21,608 nt of DNA. Source: Bacillota bacterium. Its GTDB lineage: Bacteria; Bacillota; Clostridia; Lachnospirales; Lachnospiraceae. Position numbers and translations under genes: made by a program. Shown in pieces: positions 1-7,642 of the stretch (position 1 is its first letter; every line of letters starts with the position of its first letter). Under the pieces are notes generated by a model. It was not told where the DNA came from, searched no databases, and was given only the letters and a program-made list of their open reading frames with translations. The stretch is from assembly GCA_023423045.1 (NCBI GenBank), contig JAFAGA010000088.1, positions 1 through 21,608 of the forward strand, in the 5' to 3' direction.

Positions 1-127
1 TCTTGACAATTAACATCATAAAGAAAAACGGTATGATTGGGAAGTAGGGATTTACTCTTTACTTCCCTTTTTAGTTTACATAACTAAAATTTCTTATTAT
101 CTTTGCCAACACTAATTATACACTAAC
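1..127. repeat. Left copy of 127-bp terminal inverted repeat
   Basis: Bases 1-127 match the reverse complement of 21482-21608 at every position; base 128 is the first mismatch. The repeat contains two small hairpins: an 8-bp stem (GGGAAGTA at 39-46, TACTTCCC at 60-67) followed by five T, which looks like a weak terminator reading rightwards, and TTTTAGTT/AACTAAAA at 69-76/82-89. No coding sequence is visible in it. It may be the edge of a longer multicopy repeat where assembly stopped, rather than a telomere-like end, because the enclosed genes are chromosomal housekeeping genes. Confidence 0.97.
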
Positions 128-149
128 ATGGATTTTCAGAATTTATTAT

Positions 150-178
150 TTTACAAAACCCGACAGTAATGATATGAT
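150..178 (+). promoter_or_regulatory. Predicted promoter of the HAD hydrolase gene
   Basis: TTTACA at 150-155 and TATGAT at 173-178 are separated by 17 bases. This is a good sigma-A pair about 48 bases before the GTG start at 226. It lies just inside the left terminal repeat. Confidence 0.6.
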
Positions 179-225
179 ATGGAATGATCTGAACGGCATA
201 AAGCACCAAAGGAAGGAAGAAAATC

Positions 226-1011
226 GTGAACAGAAAAATATTATTCTTTGATATCGACGGAACCATATTAAGCCACCGCACCTATCAATTGTCCGACAGC
301 ACAAAAAATGCTATCAGGAAAGCCCGGGCAAACGGACATATCGTAATGATTAATACCGGCAGGGTGATCTCCTTTATAGATAAAAGTCTGCTGGATTTAG
401 GCTTTGATGGCTATATCTGCGGCTGTGGAACTTATATAGAATATCACGGTGAGGTATTGCTGCAGACCGCTCTGCCGGGAGCCTTGTCGCAAAGCCTGAT
501 TCATGATCTTCGTAAATCCGGGATCCCTGCCGCTTTAGAGGGCTCGAGGGCCGTATATTATGACGTTCATTCAACCAGCCCCATAGTTAAACATCTGATC
601 GAATATTCACAGAGGCAGCAATTTACCAGCGGCAGCTGGGAGGATCCCAATATTGAGTTTGACAAGCTCTGCATCTGGCCGGAGGATGAGCAGGAAGGAA
701 ACCGCTTTTATGACAAATATAAAAGCACCCTTGACTTTATTCAACGGGACGGATGTTTTTATGAGATTCTGCCTCAGGGATATTCCAAGGCAAGCGGTAT
801 TGAATATATCATAAATTATCTTGGAATTCCGTGGGAGGATACCTACGCCTTCGGAGACGGAGAAAATGACCGCTCCATGCTGACCTATGCAAAGCATTCC
901 ATAGCCATGGGAAACGCGCCCCAGGCAATTAAGGATATTGTTACTCATGTGACCGGGGATGTGGACCATCAGGGAATCGAAAGTGCCCTCCGGCATTTTG
1001 GTCTGATATAA
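226..1011 (+). CDS. Cof-type HAD-IIB family hydrolase
   Basis: This is a 261-aa haloacid dehalogenase superfamily phosphatase of the Cof/IIB type, which typically removes phosphate from sugar phosphates, nucleotides or cofactors in the cytosol; the substrate cannot be inferred. Visible motifs are DIDGT with the nucleophile Asp9 and acid/base Asp11, NTGR (motif II, Thr44), Lys188 in a KASGIEYI stretch (motif III), and GDGEND at 210-215 (motif IV, Mg2+ binding). The cap domain lies between motifs II and III, and length is normal for the family. The start is a GTG preceded by GGAAGGA at 211-217, and the protein begins directly with the beta strand leading to the nucleophile. It is monocistronic on plus and converges with the ABC transporter gene, with a hairpin at 1116-1139 between them. 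Confidence 0.93.
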   Translation: MNRKILFFDIDGTILSHRTYQLSDSTKNAIRKARANGHIVMINTGRVISFIDKSLLDLGFDGYICGCGTYIEYHGEVLLQTALPGALSQSLIHDLRKSGIPAALEGSRAVYYDVHSTSPIVKHLIEYSQRQQFTSGSWEDPNIEFDKLCIWPEDEQEGNRFYDKYKSTLDFIQRDGCFYEILPQGYSKASGIEYIINYLGIPWEDTYAFGDGENDRSMLTYAKHSIAMGNAPQAIKDIVTHVTGDVDHQGIESALRHFGLI

Positions 1012-1035
1012 ATTCAGGCTCCTTACGGTTTCCGG

Positions 1036-1089
1036 CCTGCTCGATATTCCTGGCCCGTTCGATATCCTCAACTCGTTCGATATCCTGGC
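1036..1089. repeat. Three tandem copies of an 18-bp unit
   Basis: Three adjacent 18-base units (1036-1053, 1054-1071, 1072-1089) share the core CGATATYCCT or CGTTCGATATCCT, each differing by a few bases. They lie just after the HAD stop codon in non-coding DNA. There are only three copies and no spacers, so this is a small degenerate tandem repeat rather than a CRISPR array. Confidence 0.8.
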
Positions 1090-1115
1090 TGAATCCAACA
1101 TTCAGACATTTAATA

Positions 1116-1139
1116 AGGTTGCTGCTTTTGCAGCAACCT
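1116..1139. terminator. Hairpin terminator between convergent genes
   Basis: AGGTTGCTGC (1116-1125) and GCAGCAACCT (1130-1139) form a perfect 10-bp stem with a TTTT loop. The downstream T-tract is broken on both strands (TCTTAGTTTT on plus), so it is probably a modest bidirectional terminator for the HAD gene and the ABC transporter gene. Confidence 0.7.
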
Positions 1140-1175
1140 CTTAGTTTTCTATAGTATCAAAGGATGAAATATTAC

Positions 1176-2861
1176 CTATCCCAATGACCTGCTGTATAGC
1201 TCATAGAAATATTGATGTTTTTCGATCAGTTCATCAAATTGACCATGCTCAACAATGTGCCCATCCTGAAATACAAAAATCTGATCAAATGACCGGATGG
1301 AATCAAGCCGGTGGGCAACTGCAATCACGGTCTTTCCCGAAAGCAGGTTCATGACATTCTTCATCACGGCTTCTTCCGTAAGGTTGTCAATTGCTGAGGT
1401 AGCCTCATCAAATATGACAACCTCAGCCCTGGAAAACCACAAACGTGCAAGGGCAAGCTGCTGACGTTCTCCGCCGGATAAGCTGACCCCTCTTTCTCCA
1501 AGCGAAGTGTTCAACCCATTCTCCAGCTTGGAATACAGACCGTCCAGTCCGGTTCTCCTGATTGCTTCCATTAGAACAATATCGTCAATCGCATCGTCAA
1601 AGATAAGATTTTCGCGCAGGATCCCGTCAAAGACAGGCGGTTCCTGCGGAAGATAAGCGATATTCCCGTAGTAACTGTTAAGGTTTATTTGGTTTAAATC
1701 AAGGCCTCCCACGGTAATATGTCCCTCCCGGGGATGCAGTAAGCCCACCAGCAGCTTTACCGCCGTTGATTTACCCGAGCCGCTTTCACCAACAAAAGCT
1801 GTGCTCTTTCCCTGTTCAATATTCAGATTGAAGTTGTCGAATATCCTACGTTCGTTGTAACTGAAGCCTACTTCAGAAAACGAGATATCTCCCTTTATTT
1901 CGGAAGCTGCGATGCCTTGTGTCAGATGGATATCCTCCTTCGCATCTAAAAATTCCGTATACCTTGCAAAAGCAACCTTATCCAGCTTGTATTGAACATA
2001 AAGCACATTAAAAATGGCGATCGGTACATAGGCGTTGTCAACAAGAGCAATCAGGGCAACGATCTCACCAATCGTAAGGGCTTTTGCAGTCCAGCCATAG
2101 ATAATAATTCCGATTTTGACAAATCCAATGAGTATTGCAAAAATAGTGAAGAATGCTTCATGGATTAATGTCATCTTCACTTTGGAGGACACAATCTCTC
2201 CCGCCGCCGTCTCTGCCTTTTTTATCTCATGGACAAAGCGCCGGTTTACCCGGAACACAACCATTTCCATGAAGCCACGGACAAGGAAATGATTCAGCTT
2301 CTCCTCGTTCACAAGTATACTGGACTTAACTTTGTATAAGGCCTTCAGCAAAAGGTTGGTGATGATAAAAACAACAAGGTAACCGAGCAATATTGCTGTC
2401 ATGACTACGCGGTTGATAGCAAAGATGAACGCAATACTGAACAGCATCTCCGGAAGCAATCCGCTTGCAAGCCGCAAATAGAAGCCGAACAGTATATTGC
2501 TGCCTGCCGATGCTCCGTTTTCAATCCTTTGGATTAATGTGCCTGTTCCCAGCTTCACATAGGAAAGATAGTCAATTACGGATATCTTCCGCATAGCATC
2601 GGTCTTTAAACTCAGCCCGATCCCATGCTCCAGCTTACGTCCCGGATATTCATCCAGGTAGCAGATAATATAAAGTGAAATCATTGCCGATCCATAGATA
2701 ACGATATTCCAGACGGATAAGGTGTCATTGGTGAAATTATCAATCACTTGCCGAAAATAACTTGAGCCAAAGCTTTGCAAAAACGCTTGCGCCAACCCCA
2801 TCACGAGGTAGACAATCATAAGGAATTTATATTTCTTCGCAATTTTTCTTAAATGTTTCAT
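1176..2861 (-). CDS. ABC transporter, fused permease and ATP-binding protein (exporter type)
   Basis: This is a 561-aa half-transporter with a type-I exporter membrane domain (about residues 10-290, with hydrophobic segments near 10-30, 50-70, 140-175 and 238-275) followed by an ATPase domain. The ATPase has Walker A GESGSGKST (358-366), Q-loop LPQEPPVFDG (404-413), signature LSGGERQQL (461-469), Walker B VVIFDEATSAID (481-492) and the switch His in AHRLD. Such proteins dimerise in the cytoplasmic membrane and export peptides, lipids or drugs; there is no N-terminal C39 peptidase domain, so it does not itself cleave a double-glycine leader. AAAAGGAG sits 7 bases before the ATG. A short ORF and a strong promoter lie directly upstream, and no second half-transporter adjoins it, so a homodimer is likely. 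The substrate is unknown. Confidence 0.93.
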   Translation of the reverse strand: MKHLRKIAKKYKFLMIVYLVMGLAQAFLQSFGSSYFRQVIDNFTNDTLSVWNIVIYGSAMISLYIICYLDEYPGRKLEHGIGLSLKTDAMRKISVIDYLSYVKLGTGTLIQRIENGASAGSNILFGFYLRLASGLLPEMLFSIAFIFAINRVVMTAILLGYLVVFIITNLLLKALYKVKSSILVNEEKLNHFLVRGFMEMVVFRVNRRFVHEIKKAETAAGEIVSSKVKMTLIHEAFFTIFAILIGFVKIGIIIYGWTAKALTIGEIVALIALVDNAYVPIAIFNVLYVQYKLDKVAFARYTEFLDAKEDIHLTQGIAASEIKGDISFSEVGFSYNERRIFDNFNLNIEQGKSTAFVGESGSGKSTAVKLLVGLLHPREGHITVGGLDLNQINLNSYYGNIAYLPQEPPVFDGILRENLIFDDAIDDIVLMEAIRRTGLDGLYSKLENGLNTSLGERGVSLSGGERQQLALARLWFSRAEVVIFDEATSAIDNLTEEAVMKNVMNLLSGKTVIAVAHRLDSIRSFDQIFVFQDGHIVEHGQFDELIEKHQYFYELYSRSLG

Positions 2862-2925
2862 AACCGTTCTCCTTTTTCATTTTGATTAAGTTAATGAAAA
2901 AGTACGGCTGAGCCTGTCCCGCATC

Positions 2926-3003
2926 TCATTTCTTTTCCCTCAGCATAGCCTGCGGCAGATTTCTCAGCCATACTGAGCAGTTACGTCGTTGATTCCTCTT
3001 CAT
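2926..3003 (-). CDS. Small basic peptide ORF (25 aa) leading the ABC exporter
   Basis: The ATG at 3003 is preceded by an AAAGGCGGTGA-like ribosome binding site and opens a 25-codon frame ending in TGA at 2926. The product begins MKRNQRRNCSVW and ends LREKK: very basic, one Cys, no obvious signal peptide. It begins about 60 bases after the predicted promoter at 3072-3100 and ends 64 bases before the exporter start, so the two would share a transcript. Seen: promoter, RBS, short frame, order. Inferred: it could be a leader peptide, an exported peptide, or chance. I recognise no family. Confidence 0.4.
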   Translation of the reverse strand: MKRNQRRNCSVWLRNLPQAMLREKK

Positions 3004-3071
3004 GAGTTCACCGCCTTTCCCGGATAATTGCAGAACCTGTATCTATACTGCCTGCCGTTTAACTCAAAAAT

Positions 3072-3100
3072 ATTATACTGGTTTGCGGCTTCATTTGCAA
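3072..3100 (-). promoter_or_regulatory. Promoter of the small ORF and ABC exporter
   Basis: On the minus strand TTGCAA (3095-3100) and a perfect TATAAT (3072-3077) are spaced by 17 bases. The expected start of transcription is near 3065, giving an approximately 60-base leader before the short ORF. Confidence 0.75.
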
Positions 3101-3192
3101 TCCTGCTCAGGGAAAGCAGCCATAATTCACGCCGATATGCCTATTTCCTGCTTTTACTGATTTGCTAACTTCATTTTCTACATTAATTCATC

Positions 3193-3221
3193 TTGTATTG
3201 TATCAGATAATATGATAGAAT
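3193..3221 (+). promoter_or_regulatory. Promoter of the FAD-dependent dehydrogenase gene
   Basis: TTGTAT (3193-3198) and TAGAAT (3216-3221) are separated by 17 bases, with a TGA just before the -10 that gives an extended -10. The start codon lies 45 bases downstream. Confidence 0.65.
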
Positions 3222-3266
3222 GAGCACGGTCCAAAAACCAATATCATGCCAGAAGGAGTGTTGTCG

Positions 3267-4667
3267 ATGCAAAATTACGACGTTATTATCATGGGAGCCG
3301 GACCTTCCGGTATTTTTTGTGCCTATGAATTAATCAAAGAAAACAAAGACCTGAAAATACTGATGGTGGAAAAAGGACGCCCGATTGAAAAAAGAATGTG
3401 TCCGAAACGAACCACCAAACAATGTATCGGCTGCCAACCTTGCGCAATTACAACCGGATTCGCCGGAGCAGGAGCATTCTCCGACGGAAAGCTCTCCCTT
3501 TCTCCGGATGTCGGCGGTAATCTCCCGGATATTTTGGGCTATGATAAAGCAATGGAATTAATTAAGGAATCTGATGATATTTATCTGAAATTCGGAGCAG
3601 ATACCAATGTCTACGGTGTGGATAAGGAAGCAGAAATCCGCGAAATCAGAAGACGCGCCATCAACGCCAATTTAAAGCTGATTGAATGCCCGATCCGCCA
3701 TCTTGGCACAGAAGAAGGATATAAAATTTATACCAGATTACAAGAGCATCTGCTTGAAAGCGGTGTTGAGATGATCTTTAATACCATGGTTAAGGACATT
3801 ATTATTGAAGATAAAAAAGCAAGGGGTGTCGTAACCTCCAAGGGTGATACCTACTATGCAGAAGAGATTGTCTCCGCCATTGGCCGTGAGGGCTCCGACT
3901 GGTTCAACCAGATCTGCAAGGAGCACGGAATTGAAATCAAGGTCGGTACTGTAGATATCGGTGTTCGTGTTGAGGTTCGGGACGAGGTTATGGAATTCCT
4001 GAATAAGAACCTCTATGAAGCAAAGCTGGTATACTATACCCCCACCTTTGACGATAAGGTACGCACTTTCTGTACCAATCCTTCCGGAGAGGTAGCTACC
4101 GAGTACTATGAGAATAATTTGGCAGTTGTAAACGGACATGCCTATAAATCCAAAGAATTCAAAACTAATAATACTAATTTTGCCATTCTTGTATCCAAAA
4201 ATTTTACCAAGCCTTTTAAGACTCCCATCGAGTATGGCAAGCATATCGCCCAGTTGAGCAATATGCTCTGCGGCGGCAGAATTCTGGTTCAGACCTTCGG
4301 TGATTTCCAAAGGGGAAGACGAACCACCGAGGAACGACTTTGCAGAAACAACTTGATTCCAACCTTGAAGGATGCCATTCCCGGTGATTTATCCTTAGTA
4401 TTCCCTCACCGGATTATGGTGGATATCAAGGAAATGATCCTTGCACTGGATAAGGTCACTCCCGGTATTGCCAGCGATGAGACTCTTCTTTATGGTGTGG
4501 AGGTTAAATTCTACTCCAATAAGGTCGTTGTAAACACGGATTTCGAGACCAGCATCGCCGGTCTTCGCGCCATCGGTGATGGTGCTGCGGTAACCCGCGG
4601 TCTGCAACAGGCTTCCGCTAACGGTATCAGTGTTGCCAGAAGCATCCTTGCCAAGATGAAGAGATAA
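3267..4667 (+). CDS. FAD-dependent dehydrogenase (COG2509-like)
   Basis: This is a 466-aa cytosolic flavoprotein of a widespread but poorly characterised dehydrogenase family. It opens with the Rossmann FAD motif GAGPSG at residues 10-15 and has a family-specific Cys cluster (Cys45, 53, 56, 59, in CPKRTTKQCIGCQPC) followed by GFAGAGAFSDGK, and ends with a second FAD-contacting segment (AIGDGAAVTRGLQQA) near 440. An ATG at 3246 extends the frame by seven codons, but AGAAGGAG at 3251-3258 lies inside that extension and is correctly spaced for the ATG at 3267; the product then begins MQNYDVIIMGAG as the family does. It is monocistronic with its own promoter and a long terminator downstream. The substrate is unknown. 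Confidence 0.9.
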   Translation: MQNYDVIIMGAGPSGIFCAYELIKENKDLKILMVEKGRPIEKRMCPKRTTKQCIGCQPCAITTGFAGAGAFSDGKLSLSPDVGGNLPDILGYDKAMELIKESDDIYLKFGADTNVYGVDKEAEIREIRRRAINANLKLIECPIRHLGTEEGYKIYTRLQEHLLESGVEMIFNTMVKDIIIEDKKARGVVTSKGDTYYAEEIVSAIGREGSDWFNQICKEHGIEIKVGTVDIGVRVEVRDEVMEFLNKNLYEAKLVYYTPTFDDKVRTFCTNPSGEVATEYYENNLAVVNGHAYKSKEFKTNNTNFAILVSKNFTKPFKTPIEYGKHIAQLSNMLCGGRILVQTFGDFQRGRRTTEERLCRNNLIPTLKDAIPGDLSLVFPHRIMVDIKEMILALDKVTPGIASDETLLYGVEVKFYSNKVVVNTDFETSIAGLRAIGDGAAVTRGLQQASANGISVARSILAKMKR

Positions 4668-4725
4668 AAGGCGCCGCACTTGCGCCGTGCATCCCGATTA
4701 TCGGAACATGATCCTGGTTCCGATG
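4668..4725. other. Short hairpin cluster after the FAD dehydrogenase
   Basis: GGCGC (4671-4675) pairs with GCGCC (4683-4687), and TCGGAAC (4700-4706) pairs with GTTCCGA (4717-4723). Between them lies GCATCCCG, a short motif that also occurs as GCATCCCGCCCGGAG in the palindrome run near 21060. There is no T-tract, so these are not obvious terminators. I see no gene here. Confidence 0.6.
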
Positions 4726-4734
4726 ATATAATCA

Positions 4735-4786
4735 AAAGTCCATGGTCTGTATTGATATTAATATCAATGCAATCCATGGACTTTTT
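4735..4786. terminator. Long bidirectional terminator hairpin
   Basis: AAAGTCCATGG (4735-4745) pairs with CCATGGACTTT (4774-4784), and inside it ATTGATATTAATATCAAT (4751-4768) is a perfect 18-bp palindrome. A T-tract follows on both strands (TTTTT at 4782-4786 on plus, TTTT on minus). It separates the convergent FAD dehydrogenase and acetyltransferase genes. Confidence 0.88.
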
Positions 4787-4796
4787 AGCAAATATT

Positions 4797-5573
4797 TTAT
4801 AACCAATCCTCGGGAATCGGATCTCCGTTCAGGAACAAATCGGGATTTCTCTGCAGATAAGAGGAGGCCAGCTCCGCCATTCCCACAGCATCACATAACA
4901 CGCTCTTGGCATCGCCGATTCTTCCTTCTCTGGCAATCCCATGATAAAGAAACGGAGAGAGCATCTTATCATAATTCTGGGAGATATCACCGCTAGGATT
5001 ATAATGTCCTCGCAACGGCCGATCCAGCAGCCTGCCATCCGGCGTCATAATCTGATAAGGACGATAATAATCCGTGAGGCGGTTCTCAATCCGGTTCCAC
5101 TCCTCTACTCCGTGCAGATAAGTATTTTTCTTAAGGCTGCAGCCAAGAAACAGCACCTTAGCCTTACGATCATAAAGTTTACCCCAACAGCCATTTCTGG
5201 GGCACGGGGTATCGTAATTTTCTTCTCCTGAAATATATTCCTTCGCATCCCGTCCATATGCGGCCACCGAATGCGTAGGATGCCAGGAGCGGATCACGCC
5301 CGGTCGCTTTAAAAACATATTGGTGAGGAGTCCCACACAGGATGGCTCCGTATCCACACGAAAAACTCTGTATTCATTATTCATCTGTTCCCAAGTATGG
5401 GTCGGAAAGATCAATAGGCCCTCTTTCATATATTCCATAAAAGCATCCAGCACGGTGTCCGCTCCCCCTTCTACTTCACCGATGGCTTTCATGGAGGAAT
5501 GGATTAGCAGGGTATCCTTTGAATTAATTCCAAGCTCTTTTATGTCATTTTGCAGATCATTTTTTACATACAT
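4797..5573 (-). CDS. AAC(3)-family N-acetyltransferase
   Basis: This is a 258-aa member of the antibiotic N-acetyltransferase (AAC(3)/YokD) fold, which transfers acetyl from acetyl-CoA to an amine. Visible marks are LLIHSSMKAIG near residues 22-32, GLLIFPTHT at 52-60, the SWHPTHSVAAYG segment at 96-107 that carries the family's active-site His, and VLFLGC followed by NTYLHGVEEW at 140-159. Length matches the family. GGAG lies 9 bases before the ATG, with a promoter at 5629-5657. Family membership is clear; aminoglycoside resistance is not, because many chromosomal homologues act on unknown amines. It is a single-gene unit between the amt gene and the FAD dehydrogenase. Confidence 0.9.
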   Translation of the reverse strand: MYVKNDLQNDIKELGINSKDTLLIHSSMKAIGEVEGGADTVLDAFMEYMKEGLLIFPTHTWEQMNNEYRVFRVDTEPSCVGLLTNMFLKRPGVIRSWHPTHSVAAYGRDAKEYISGEENYDTPCPRNGCWGKLYDRKAKVLFLGCSLKKNTYLHGVEEWNRIENRLTDYYRPYQIMTPDGRLLDRPLRGHYNPSGDISQNYDKMLSPFLYHGIAREGRIGDAKSVLCDAVGMAELASSYLQRNPDLFLNGDPIPEDWL

Positions 5574-5628
5574 TTTTATTTACTCCACTTCTAGAATACA
5601 TTCATTATTACAATAATATATCCCCTAC

Positions 5629-5657
5629 AGTGTAGCATAAAAAATGCATTCCCGCAA
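5629..5657 (-). promoter_or_regulatory. Promoter of the AAC(3)-family gene
   Basis: Minus-strand TTGCGG (5652-5657) and TACACT (5629-5634) are spaced by 17 bases with a TG extended -10 element, about 56 bases upstream of the start codon. Confidence 0.65.
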
Positions 5658-5730
5658 TTCCTTTCCTCTGCTCTGTCATGGTATAAAGACATCCCTACAG
5701 ATCATTTCCTCTGCAGCCGTTTTGCCGGTT

Positions 5731-7440
5731 TTATTCCTCCCCCTGCAGAGCATCATAGCCCATTTCCCCGGTTCGGACCTTAACAACATTCTCAACATCA
5801 TAAACAAATATTTTACCGTCACCAATGTTGCCGGTATACAATGCTTTTCTTGCTTCCTCAATTACCAGGTCAACCGGTACCTTGCTTACTACAACCTCAA
5901 TCTGCACCTTGGGAAGCAGGTTCATCTCCATAGGTACGCCGCGATAATATTCGGTTGAACCCTTCTGGATACCGCATCCCAGTACATTAGTCACAGTCAT
6001 ACCGGTGACACCGATTGCGTTCATTGCTGCTTTAAGGGTCTCAAACTTACTCTGCTTTGTTATAATCTCTACCTTTGTCATCTTAGGAGCAGGCATCCCA
6101 TCCTTCGCAACAGTAACGCGGGTCACCGGAACAGTCTCTGCCGCGGATTTCTTAGTTGCGGCAACCTCCTCCGTCACCTCATTCATTCCGCTTGACAGGT
6201 AAATATCAGATGGCATGAAGTCTGCATATGCACTGACAAGGCCATGCTCATGTATATCCAAGCCTGCGATCTCTTCCACTTCACTCACCCTGAGGCCGAT
6301 GGTGTGCTTAATAATCAGGAAAACAACGGTCATGGCAACTGCTACCCATGCAATTACCACAATGACACCAAGCAGCTGTACAAGAAGGAACGCAGCCCCT
6401 CCTCCATAGAACAGTCCATCCTCCACCGCAAATAAGCCGGTGAGAATTGTACCTAAGGCCCCGCAAATACCATGGACTCCCACGGCCCCTACCGGATCAT
6501 CGATCTTAAGCACCTTATCAATGAATTCTATACCAAACACAACCGCAAAACCTGCAATAATTCCGATGATTGCCGCGCCTAAGGGCGATACCAGGTCCGT
6601 GCCTGCGGTGATGGCTACCAAACCTGCCAGGGAGCCGTTCAATGTCATCGATACATCCGGTTTTTTATATCGTATCCAGGTAATCATCATTACCGTAATG
6701 GATGCCACAGCTGCCGCCATATTTGTTGTTACAAAGATATTTCCCATAGAAGCCAGTGCGTCATCTCCTGTTGCAGATACGGTAGAACCGCCGTTAAAAC
6801 CGAACCAGCAAAACCAAAGAATAAGTACGCCCAGTGCCCCGAGCGTCAGGCTATGCCCCGGGATTGCTTTTGGATTACCCTTCTTATCATATTTTCCAAT
6901 ACGAGGCCCTAATATCTTTGCTCCAACCAAAGCGGACACACCACCGACCATATGAACTGCTGTAGAACCGGCAAAATCATGAAAACCCATCTGTGCCAGC
7001 CAGCCGCCGCCCCAGATCCAATGGCCTGACACCGGATAAATTATTGCGCTGAGTGCTATACTGTAGATACAATAAGATGAAAATTTAGTTCTTTCCGCCA
7101 TTGCTCCTGATACAATGGTTGCTGCCGTAGCACAAAAAACCGTCTGGAAAATCAGAAATGCCATAAGCGGTACGCCTTCCGGTAATATTGAGGAATAATC
7201 CCCCCGTACCATCGGATCAAAGCCTCCGAAAATTGCACTGCTTCCACCAAACATAATACCAAAACCCAACAACCAGTAGATTGGTGTCCCGAGAGAAAAA
7301 TCCATCAGATTTTTCATAATGATGTTACCCGCATTTTTTGCTCTTGTAAAGCCTGTTTCTACCATTGCAAATCCTGCCTGCATAAAAAAGACCAGTGCAG
7401 CTGCAACTAGAACCCAAATTGTGTTAACTGATGAATACAT
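5731..7440 (-). CDS. amt: Ammonium transporter fused to a PII signal domain
   Basis: This is a 569-aa fusion. Residues 1-405 form an Amt/Mep/Rh ammonium channel with about 11 membrane segments, including the pore twin histidines at His163 (STAVHMVGG) and His323 (AVGVHGICG) and the conserved cytosolic tail EEIAGLDIHEHG (389-400). A polar Ala/Thr/Ser-rich linker (about 411-450) leads to a complete PII domain (454-569) with T-loop QKGSTEYYRG containing Tyr499, equivalent to the uridylylated Tyr51 of GlnB, the Gln492/Lys493 pair used for 2-oxoglutarate binding, LPKV, and TGNIGDGKIFV. In most bacteria the channel and its GlnK gate are separate proteins; here the inhibitor is tethered, presumably one per protomer of the trimer. 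AGGAGG lies upstream of the ATG. The leader carries three hairpins, so control by transcription attenuation in response to nitrogen is likely. Confidence 0.95.
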   Translation of the reverse strand: MYSSVNTIWVLVAAALVFFMQAGFAMVETGFTRAKNAGNIIMKNLMDFSLGTPIYWLLGFGIMFGGSSAIFGGFDPMVRGDYSSILPEGVPLMAFLIFQTVFCATAATIVSGAMAERTKFSSYCIYSIALSAIIYPVSGHWIWGGGWLAQMGFHDFAGSTAVHMVGGVSALVGAKILGPRIGKYDKKGNPKAIPGHSLTLGALGVLILWFCWFGFNGGSTVSATGDDALASMGNIFVTTNMAAAVASITVMMITWIRYKKPDVSMTLNGSLAGLVAITAGTDLVSPLGAAIIGIIAGFAVVFGIEFIDKVLKIDDPVGAVGVHGICGALGTILTGLFAVEDGLFYGGGAAFLLVQLLGVIVVIAWVAVAMTVVFLIIKHTIGLRVSEVEEIAGLDIHEHGLVSAYADFMPSDIYLSSGMNEVTEEVAATKKSAAETVPVTRVTVAKDGMPAPKMTKVEIITKQSKFETLKAAMNAIGVTGMTVTNVLGCGIQKGSTEYYRGVPMEMNLLPKVQIEVVVSKVPVDLVIEEARKALYTGNIGDGKIFVYDVENVVKVRTGEMGYDALQGEE

Positions 7441-7512
7441 AATCTCTTCCTCCTATTTTCCATTTATTATTTATTCAAGAGGCTTTTCCCCGAAAGGTCT
7501 TTCCTCTGTCAT

Positions 7513-7557
7513 ACAAAAGAAGGTGCCAAAGCTTAATTCGCCTTGACACCTTTGTCA
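7513..7557 (-). terminator. amt leader hairpin C (third, nearest the gene)
   Basis: On the minus strand GGTGTCAAGGC and GCTTTGGCACC (7540-7550 with 7522-7532) form an 11-bp stem with G-U pairs and a 7-nt loop, followed by a U-rich TTCTTTTGT tract. A small alternative hairpin, TGAC-AAAGGT-GTCA (7544-7557), overlaps the 5' arm of the terminator stem, so the two cannot form together. Confidence 0.75.
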
Positions 7558-7580
7558 GAAAATAAACAAACCGTAAAATT

Positions 7581-7619
7581 AAAAACAGCCAAAGCTTAGT
7601 TGCTTTGACTACATCGTCA
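7581..7619 (-). terminator. amt leader hairpin B (second)
   Basis: On the minus strand AGTCAAAGC (7602-7610) pairs with GCTTTGGCT (7587-7595) around a six-base loop AACTAA, followed by GTTTTTAATTTT. This is a canonical intrinsic terminator inside the amt leader. Its 5' arm overlaps a small hairpin TGAC-GATGTA-GTCA (7606-7619). Confidence 0.8.
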
Positions 7620-7642
7620 TAGAATGTGCATAAATAGTAAGA

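Noticed and set aside
1036..1089. CRISPR array
   Set aside because: There are only three contiguous 18-bp units, no spacers and no cas genes.
607..1101. 164-codon ORF antisense to the HAD gene
   Set aside because: It lies opposite a gene with complete HAD motifs, has no RBS, and its 5' end runs through the 18-bp tandem repeat.
3246..3266. Upstream ATG for the FAD dehydrogenase
   Set aside because: The Shine-Dalgarno sequence for the ATG at 3267 lies inside this stretch.
6440..6955. 171-codon ORF antisense to amt
   Set aside because: It is a shadow of the strongly conserved Amt coding frame with low-complexity Pro/Thr/Ala composition.
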